Shown: positions 58,638-64,000 of the stretch, piece by piece | How the letters are laid out: every line of letters begins with the position of its first letter | Numbering within the stretch: the stretch's first letter is position 1 | Source of the DNA: an uncultured Shewanella sp. | GTDB lineage: Bacteria > Pseudomonadota > Gammaproteobacteria > Enterobacterales > Shewanellaceae | DNA: 64,000 nt | Direction of reading: 5' to 3' | Assembly (NCBI RefSeq): GCF_947497935.1 | Contig: NZ_CANMIO010000010.1 | Span: forward strand, 62,001 to 126,000 | Notes under the pieces: generated by a model | The model's database searches: none | Told to the model about the DNA's origin: nothing | Seen by the model: the letters and a program-made list of their open reading frames with translations, nothing else | Program-made: the position numbers and the translations under genes

Positions 58638-58839
58638 GCACGGCACGCTCGGCTTTTAATTCGATGAAGTGCTTATCACTGGTAGGCACTTCATTTTTTT
58701 CAAGCCCACGAATTTGATGATCGAGTCGATGATAGCGTTTCGCTAACTCGCAAAATGCATTATTGCTCGTTTTGAGCTCAATAATTGCGGCCAAATATTC
58801 TGGAAATTCATGGGTAAGTAGGTGATTTTCGCCCAACAT
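58585..58839 (-). CDS. YdcH-like DUF465 small protein
   Basis: An 84-residue protein of the DUF465/YdcH family: two helices with HEFPEYLAAIIELKTSNNAF, FCELAKRYHRLDHQIRGLE and LKAERAVLKDQIFHLL. Function is unknown. GGAGAAG precedes the ATG, so it is a real gene even though its last 53 bases overlap the 3' end of the RND gene on the opposite strand. Confidence 0.83.
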   Translation of the reverse strand: MLGENHLLTHEFPEYLAAIIELKTSNNAFCELAKRYHRLDHQIRGLEKNEVPTSDKHFIELKAERAVLKDQIFHLLVAHSKQAD

Positions 58840-59108
58840 ATGCTTCTCCTATTCATTCAAAGCCAGCCATATTGAATCGAATTCAGCCCAAGCCTCAAAG
58901 ACAATTCAATCAATGGCTAACAATGGTGATACCTATTATCGCCATTCGGTTTACGCTTAGCTACTAGTATTGATTATTTTCCGTTCACAATTGTTATGTT
59001 CAGCTCATTTACACCAGACTGACTTAAGGTCACATATTAGACATACATCAATCAATTTTTATTCAATATCAATTACATTGTTTCCACCATCAGCAAACTT
59101 GAATTGAT

Positions 59109-61112
59109 ATGAATTATAAGAATTGGCCAATAGCCAAACAAATAGGCTTGCTCGCTTTACTATTAACCGTAGTCGTTTTTGGCTTTCTCGGTTGTGTATC
59201 CTACTTAACCGCCTCCGATGTCCTAAGAGATAAAGGGATCAGCGCTATGCAAGCGCAAACAGAAGGAACTGCAGACTTAATTGAGCTTCAATATGAAAGC
59301 CTACTGTCACTCGCCGAACGCAATGCCGATGTGTTTCGTGCTATGTATCCAGGTAGCTTCTATAAACCGAATAAAACAGTCAGAGTGATGGGAGTAGAAA
59401 CTCCAGCACTAAGACATGAAAAGGAACAGATTAACGCCACCAAGAGTAAGGTCGACCGCTACTCTAAACTCACTGGTGGCAACGCGACCGTGTTTGTCAG
59501 AGACGGTGATAACTTTATCCGCATCTCAACATCCCTTAAGAAATCAGATGGAAAGCGTGCACTCGGCACTAATCTAGATAAAGATCATCCAGCTTACAGC
59601 GCCGCCTTGAAAGGTGAGAGCTATGAAGGTTACGCGCAATTATTTGGCAAAGATTACATGACCATCTATCGCCCGATTAAAAACAGTGGCGGTGACACGA
59701 TCGGGATCTTGTATATCGGATTCGATATCAGTAATTCGTTAGCTCAATTACGCGAAGCTATTAATAAGCTACAACTGGAAGAGTCAGGCAGCTACCTACT
59801 GGTTCATAAATCAGATTTAACGGTTATTTCCCACCCTCAGCATCAAGCTGGTACAAAGGTCTCTGGTAAAATGCTTGATGGCATCAATATTGAGCAGGCT
59901 CTCGCTCACCAAGGTTCTTGGGAGTACACCAACAACCAAGGGGTTAAAGCTTACGCTTATACCATTAATATTCCAGGTTGGGACTGGTTACTTATTGGCC
60001 AGGTTGACGCAGCAGAACTCAATGAAGAGAGTGTCAGCTTACTTAATATCAACATGGCCGTCTCTGTGATTGGCATGATAGTGATAACGCTACTGCTATC
60101 GCAAGTATTGATAAGAGCACTTAAACCTCTAGGCTGCTTGCAAGGTCAATTAGAGAAGTTAGGAGCTGGCGATCTTTCTCAAAGCTTTGCGGCAATCGAT
60201 ACCGATAGTAAAAATGAGGTCGACCTCATCACCAGTAGCACCTCTAAGATGGCTATCAACTTAAGAGAGTTGATTTTAGCTCTGCAGCAATCCGTTACCG
60301 CACTGCAGGCTCACTCTAACCATACCCAAGAAACTGCCCGCCTTAATGGTGAAGAAGCACAATCCCTAATGGCGCAAACAGACCAAATAGCCACTGCCAT
60401 CGAGGAAATGTCAGCCTCGGTGCGTGACGTGGCTAATCATGCCTGTGAAGGCGCAACTATGAGTCAGCGGGTGGATGATGCGGCTAAGGGCGGTCAAACG
60501 AACTTAAATACTCTCGTCAATGGACTGCAAAGCTTGAGTCACCAGCTAACTGAAAGCCACAACAGTGTAGAGAAAGTTAATAAAGAGAGCCAAGCAATTA
60601 GTCAGGTGACCGAGGTCATTAACAGCATTGCCGAGCAGACAAATCTCCTTGCGCTAAATGCGGCAATTGAAGCTGCCAGAGCGGGCGAGCAAGGCCGAGG
60701 CTTCGCCGTGGTCGCCGATGAGGTGCGTACTCTCGCCCAACGCACGCAAACCTCTATCGCCGAGATCTCGCAAACCATCACTCAGCTGCAATCTCAAGTC
60801 AAACTCACGACAGAGCAGATGAATCAAAGTAATGAACTTGGCGATGTATCTGCAGCGCAAGGCAACGAAGCGATCACCCAGCTCATTGAGATCAACACCA
60901 GCATTGCCGAACTCGCAACAACCGCCAGCAGTATCGCCAGTGCCACCGAGCAGCAAAGCGCCGTCGCAGAAGAGATCACCCGTAACCTGCACCAAATTAC
61001 CGAGCTTGCCAGAGATGGTGAGCAGCGTGCAGGAGATAGTGTTGACTCGGCAGAAAGCTTGGCAGCTATCGCCAATGAGATTAATACTAAGATCAGCGTG
61101 TTTAAGGCGTGA
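59109..61112 (+). CDS. Methyl-accepting chemotaxis protein with Cache sensor
   Basis: A 667-residue chemoreceptor. It has an N-terminal membrane helix (about 12-34) and a periplasmic Cache_3-Cache_2-type domain (about 35-305, with [19 protein letters not shown], in part). A second helix lies at about 312-336, then HAMP and a cytoplasmic signalling domain with hairpin tip [20 protein letters not shown]. Small organic acids are common Cache ligands; the ligand here is unknown. The stop codon TGA overlaps the first base of a MITE-like repeat, so the true terminal residues may have been changed by insertion. Confidence 0.93.
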   Translation: MNYKNWPIAKQIGLLALLLTVVVFGFLGCVSYLTASDVLRDKGISAMQAQTEGTADLIELQYESLLSLAERNADVFRAMYPGSFYKPNKTVRVMGVETPALRHEKEQINATKSKVDRYSKLTGGNATVFVRDGDNFIRISTSLKKSDGKRALGTNLDKDHPAYSAALKGESYEGYAQLFGKDYMTIYRPIKNSGGDTIGILYIGFDISNSLAQLREAINKLQLEESGSYLLVHKSDLTVISHPQHQAGTKVSGKMLDGINIEQALAHQGSWEYTNNQGVKAYAYTINIPGWDWLLIGQVDAAELNEESVSLLNINMAVSVIGMIVITLLLSQVLIRALKPLGCLQGQLEKLGAGDLSQSFAAIDTDSKNEVDLITSSTSKMAINLRELILALQQSVTALQAHSNHTQETARLNGEEAQSLMAQTDQIATAIEEMSASVRDVANHACEGATMSQRVDDAAKGGQTNLNTLVNGLQSLSHQLTESHNSVEKVNKESQAISQVTEVINSIAEQTNLLALNAAIEAARAGEQGRGFAVVADEVRTLAQRTQTSIAEISQTITQLQSQVKLTTEQMNQSNELGDVSAAQGNEAITQLIEINTSIAELATTASSIASATEQQSAVAEEITRNLHQITELARDGEQRAGDSVDSAESLAAIANEINTKISVFKA

Positions 61113-61391
61113 TACCAATCAGTATAAAGATTTGATCGCTCAGCGAGAGTTTAGCGGCACTGAGACAAAGCAACGAGTGAAGAGCATAGTTATTCTACGT
61201 TTAAGCTCCCTCTTGTTACTTAAGAGTCGCAGGATCAGAGCCGCTAAAACTCGCCATTCTGGAGCGTTTTTGGCTGCCCACTTCTGCGTTGATTAACTTT
61301 ACAAGGGAGCGACCATTCTTTCAGTTATTCGCCTTGAATTAGTTTGCCAAAAAACGCTCTGAGTAGATCAACTTCTTATACTGATTGGTAT
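61112..61391. mobile_element. MITE-like element with 16-base terminal inverted repeats
   Basis: ATACCAATCAGTATAA at 61112-61127 and its exact reverse complement at 61376-61391 bound a 280-base element. Subterminal sequences also mirror each other (GAGTTTAGCGGC near 61147 against GCCGCTAAAACTC near 61243). It encodes no transposase, so it would move in trans. It lies between the chemoreceptor stop and the terminator at 61432. Flanking TA dinucleotides are compatible with TA target duplication. Confidence 0.82.
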
Positions 61392-61431
61392 ATCTTTCGC
61401 CTAAACCACCCTATCTATAGATGAGTCCATG

Positions 61432-61465
61432 AAGGCAACAGTGAGATTACTGTTGCCTTTTATAT
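61432..61465 (+). terminator. Terminator originally downstream of the chemoreceptor gene
   Basis: AAGGCAACAGT and ACTGTTGCCTT form an 11-base perfect stem with loop GAGATT, followed by TTATATTTT on the plus strand. It is now separated from the chemoreceptor by the 280-base element. Confidence 0.85.
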
Positions 61466-61613
61466 TTTAAATAGCCCATAAAAATTAACTACACCATTGA
61501 TTTAATATGCATTTATTGTTATCACAGCTAGTTTTATTAGCTGACCTCGAATTATAATCGCGCCAATTTCGTATTTAAAAAATACCAACCTCAACCCCAT
61601 TACGAGTACAAAT

Positions 61614-62186
61614 ATGTTACGCAACTTATTCTTAGTCACCTTCATCATTATCATGACAGGCTGTGCCAGCCCGCAGAGCAATACTGTACAAGGAAAAAAG
61701 CTGTTGATTGTCGCCGGAAACGGACTCAACACCACCTATGAAGACAGCCCCGCAGCAAATGGTTTTCTTTTTGAAGTGGGTGAAACGTTTGCTACAGATC
61801 TAGGCAACAAACTGGAGGAGTTTGGCTTTGAATCTTACCTGTTTGTGAGTAAGGATGCGGCGACCTATAAACAGCAATACCAACGCGCAGTAAACCGCTT
61901 AATGACCGATGAAACCATTGATGGCGTTGCCGAAATTAAAGTGCTTCATACCAAAGATGAAAAGGTCAATGAAATAGCAATCTATGCAACTTACTTTACC
62001 ACTGAGCCTATGACTAAAGGCTGCGATCTGCGCACTTCTGCAAATTGTTATAGCGTCAAATCGTTAGACAAAATCGGTGACAGAAAACATTTAGTCGTGG
62101 ATCAAGCAACACAAAGCTTTAACGACACCCCAGTGTCTGAAATGGTCACCGACACCGCGCTATTTATCTACCGCGCCGAGCTTTAA
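61614..62186 (+). CDS. Hypothetical lipoprotein
   Basis: A 190-residue precursor with a lipoprotein signal and lipobox MTGC (cysteine 17). The mature part is mixed alpha/beta (KKLLIVAGNGLNTTYEDSP; LGNKLEEFGFESYLFVSKD; then a strand-rich end with CDLRTSANCYSV). I do not recognise a family. It is a single gene with no obvious operon partner. The Cys pair in the later part may form a disulphide. Confidence 0.75.
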   Translation: MLRNLFLVTFIIIMTGCASPQSNTVQGKKLLIVAGNGLNTTYEDSPAANGFLFEVGETFATDLGNKLEEFGFESYLFVSKDAATYKQQYQRAVNRLMTDETIDGVAEIKVLHTKDEKVNEIAIYATYFTTEPMTKGCDLRTSANCYSVKSLDKIGDRKHLVVDQATQSFNDTPVSEMVTDTALFIYRAEL

Positions 62187-62280
62187 GCTGTTGCAATGCC
62201 AATCTTGATCTAGGCTTCTAAAGAGGCCTAATCGCAGCGTTTCTGCCAGCGACAATACTCCCTTACTGTTTGTTAACGTC

Positions 62281-62350
62281 TCTTACCGTCTCTTACCGTC
62301 CCTTACCGTCCCTTACCGTCCCTTACCGTCCCTTACCGTCCCTTACCGTC
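62281..62350. repeat. Seven tandem 10-base repeats (YCTTACCGTC)
   Basis: Seven head-to-tail 10-mers: two TCTTACCGTC followed by five CCTTACCGTC, preceded by a degenerate copy TGTTAACGTC. It is a short minisatellite between the lipoprotein and cyd genes, so copy number probably varies between isolates. Confidence 0.9.
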
Positions 62351-62389
62351 TAGCACTATCATTAAAAGCTTGATGGGCTAAAGCCCAAC

Positions 62390-62760
62390 CTACAACAGAA
62401 TAGGAACTAGGCTTTTATCTTTGCTTTTCCGTAAGGCCGCAGGCCGTTGCTCTTTTCCATCTTTGTTTTCCCTAGGATCTAGAAGTGAGCCAGCGAACAT
62501 CCTAGCACCTCGAACCTTCTTTATTAGCTTTTCCTAGAAGCGCTCTCGAAGTGGCGAAGCCGCGCCCCAGTCCCTAGAAGCCCAGCGCCCTTCTTTTCCC
62601 TGAGTGAGCCTGCGAACGTTCCGTAAGGCCGCAGGCCGCAGGCCGCTCGGCTTGCACCATCTTAGCTTTTACCTTCTTTGCTTTTCCTAGCACCTGCTTT
62701 TCCTAGGTCCTATAACCTGATCTTCCTAGGACCTAGTCCCTTCTTTCACCTTCTTTAAAA
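62390..62760. repeat. Palindromic repeat region upstream of cydX terminator
   Basis: About 370 bases of the dispersed repeat family, including CCGTAAGGCCGCAGGCCG at 62429-62446, the reverse complement of the 18-mer at 1881 and 27348. The words GTGAGCCTGCGAACGTTCCG and CCTAGGACCTAG also occur. No gene is present. Confidence 0.75.
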
Positions 62761-62766
62761 ACAAAA

Positions 62767-62786
62767 AGCCCCGCATTTGCGGGGCT
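62767..62786 (-). terminator. Terminator of cydABX
   Basis: AGCCCCGC-ATTT-GCGGGGCT forms an eight-base GC-rich stem and a TTTTTG tract follows on the minus strand, 31 bases after the cydX stop. Confidence 0.88.
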
Positions 62787-62816
62787 CTTATTTAACCATT
62801 TAGCGATAGTAGAAGA

Positions 62817-62933
62817 TTAATCTTCGCTCTCAGCTTCACGGTCCATGTTCTCAGTCGTCTCAAGCCATAAGGCGTTGATAATACCAAACGAACAGGCTAA
62901 CAATACGCCTAAAATCCAAGCGAAATACCACAT
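62817..62933 (-). CDS. cydX: Cytochrome bd oxidase small subunit CydX
   Basis: A 38-residue single-helix membrane protein: MWYFAWILGVLLACSFGIIN, then ALWLE and an acidic tail. These are the hallmarks of CydX (CbdX), which stabilises the haem groups of cytochrome bd-I. It starts 15 bases after the cydB stop, with GGAG upstream of the ATG. Confidence 0.93.
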   Translation of the reverse strand: MWYFAWILGVLLACSFGIINALWLETTENMDREAESED

Positions 62934-62948
62934 AATCTAGGCTCCTTA

Positions 62949-64000
62949 TTAGTAAAGTGAGGTCTTGTTCTTTTGGATGAAATCGCGAGATAAGCGACCA
63001 AACATCTTCAAGTAAGTCCAAACCGTGTAGCTAAGTACAATCGGTACAAAGATGATTGCAGCCCATGTCATTACAGTCAATGACATCTCACTCGCAGTCG
63101 AATCCCACATAGTCAAACTTACGTTTGGCTCTAGTGAAGATGGCATAACGAATGGGAACATAGCTGCACCACACGTTAGGATAACCGCAGCAATACCTAG
63201 TGAGCTAAAGAAGAACGCAAAACCTGAGCGGTTCATGCGGCTACATAGCAATACTAAGATAGGCATAAGTAGACCAATTACTGGGAACGCCATAGTCAGT
63301 GGGTACTTATCGTAGTTCACTAACCAAGCGCCCGCTTCAACTGCAACCGTTTTAAGGGTTGGGTCAGAAACACCATAAGTGTCGATAGCTGAAGTAATCA
63401 CGTAACCATCAATACCGTTAACTAACCATACACCCGCTGCGCCGAAGAATACGAATAGCGCTACCGATAGCAGCTGCGACATCTTAGCAGCTCTAACGCG
63501 TAGCTCGCCTTCCGTCTTCATCTGTAACCAAGTTGAACCTTGAAGCATAAACATGCTCACGCTCACTAGGCCAGCTAGAATACCAAAGCCGTTAAGTAGA
63601 CCGAAGAAACCGCCGTGGTATGTTGCACGTAGGTATTCATCGAAGTTAAACGGAACACCTTGTAGCAAGTTACCAAACGCAACACCGATAATTAGCGGCG
63701 GAACGAAGCCACCAGCAAACAGTGCCCAGTCCCAAGACTTACGCCATCTTGGATCTTCAATCTTAGAGCGGTAATCAAAGCCTACTGGACGCATGAACAA
63801 TGCAAACAAAGTCAACATCATTGCCACGTAGAAACCAGAGAAAGACACGCCATAGACCATAGGCCAAGCTGCGAACAATGCACCACCAGCGGTGATTAAC
63901 CAAACTTGGTTACCATCCCAGTGCGGTGCAATAGAGTTAATCATGATACGGCGGTCGGTGTCATCTTTACCGATAATCGGTAATAAGGCACCTACACCCA
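62949..64000 (-). CDS. cydB: Cytochrome bd ubiquinol oxidase subunit II CydB (partial, N-terminus beyond the window)
   Basis: CydB is the second large subunit of the quinol-oxidising, oxygen-reducing cytochrome bd. The frame is open to the right edge and includes GVGALLPIIGKDDTDRR, SIAPHWDGNQVWLITAGGALFAAWP and several membrane helices. About 350 of roughly 380 residues are present and only the N-terminus is missing. An internal Met at 63944 is not the start. cydX follows, and cydA is expected upstream outside the window. Confidence 0.95.
   Translation of the reverse strand, partial: GVGALLPIIGKDDTDRRIMINSIAPHWDGNQVWLITAGGALFAAWPMVYGVSFSGFYVAMMLTLFALFMRPVGFDYRSKIEDPRWRKSWDWALFAGGFVPPLIIGVAFGNLLQGVPFNFDEYLRATYHGGFFGLLNGFGILAGLVSVSMFMLQGSTWLQMKTEGELRVRAAKMSQLLSVALFVFFGAAGVWLVNGIDGYVITSAIDTYGVSDPTLKTVAVEAGAWLVNYDKYPLTMAFPVIGLLMPILVLLCSRMNRSGFAFFFSSLGIAAVILTCGAAMFPFVMPSSLEPNVSLTMWDSTASEMSLTVMTWAAIIFVPIVLSYTVWTYLKMFGRLSRDFIQKNKTSLY

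Noticed and set aside
60832..61296. 154-codon plus-strand frame overlapping the chemoreceptor end and the MITE-like element
   Set aside because: It is an out-of-frame shadow of the chemoreceptor running into the element; the chemoreceptor frame is clearly the coding one.
62281..62350. CRISPR-like array
   Set aside because: Units are contiguous 10-mers with no spacers; it is a simple tandem repeat.

Overview
The window is from a gammaproteobacterium, almost certainly a Shewanella. The order of the flrABC, fliS-fliD-flaG-flagellin, flgBCDEFGHIJKL, cheVR, flgAMN and flgOPT genes, the two short flagellins of about 272 residues, the cydB-cydX pair, and the style of the palindromic intergenic repeats all point that way. 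The species is not determined; a marine Shewanella of the pealeana/halifaxensis/sediminis type is a guess.

From 1 to 30.2 kb lies a polar-flagellum region. On the minus strand it runs from fliF (cut by the left edge) and fliE through the regulators flrC, flrB and flrA, the filament genes fliS, fliT-like, fliD, flaG and two flagellins, the hook and rod genes flgL to flgB, then cheR and cheV. The plus strand carries flgA, flgM, flgN and flgT, with flgP-flgO on the minus strand. Sigma-54 sites (GG-N10-GC) precede fliE, flrB, flgB, flgA and flgT. Sigma-28 sites (TAAA-N15-GCCG) precede one flagellin gene, flgM and flgO. This fits the FlrA > FlrBC > FliA hierarchy.

From 30.4 to 34.4 kb come a tRNA-Arg(CCU), a di-iron fatty-acid hydroxylase-like membrane protein, an SLC1-type symporter and a methyltransferase.

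From 34.8 to 51.3 kb is a nonulosonic-acid (NulO) sugar and flagellin-glycosylation locus. PseB, PseC, a PseG-like protein, a NeuB-type synthase lacking the usual C-terminal SAF domain, an SpsF-type cytidylyltransferase with an extra C-terminal domain and a Maf-type flagellin glycosyltransferase form a recognisable core. A tight minus-strand operon adds unusual parts: a methyltransferase, a degenerate SpsF-like domain fused to a methyltransferase, a DXS-like thiamine-diphosphate enzyme, an SDR and an ATP-grasp ligase. There is also a GH57-like protein. No PseH acetyltransferase or canonical PseF is visible. My inference is that the operon makes, methylates and attaches an unusual acyl group to the sugar. 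This is the most interesting part of the window.

From 51.4 to 64 kb is ordinary chromosome: a DUF2947 protein, a chalcone-isomerase-like exported protein, an outer-membrane protein, a TetR regulator divergent from an RND efflux pair with three operator-like repeats between them, a YdcH-like protein, a chemoreceptor with a MITE-like element at its stop codon, a lipoprotein, and cydX-cydB (cut by the right edge). Mosaic palindromic repeats fill the gaps fliE/flrC, flrB/flrA, flgF/flgE, flgN/flgP and the region before cydX.
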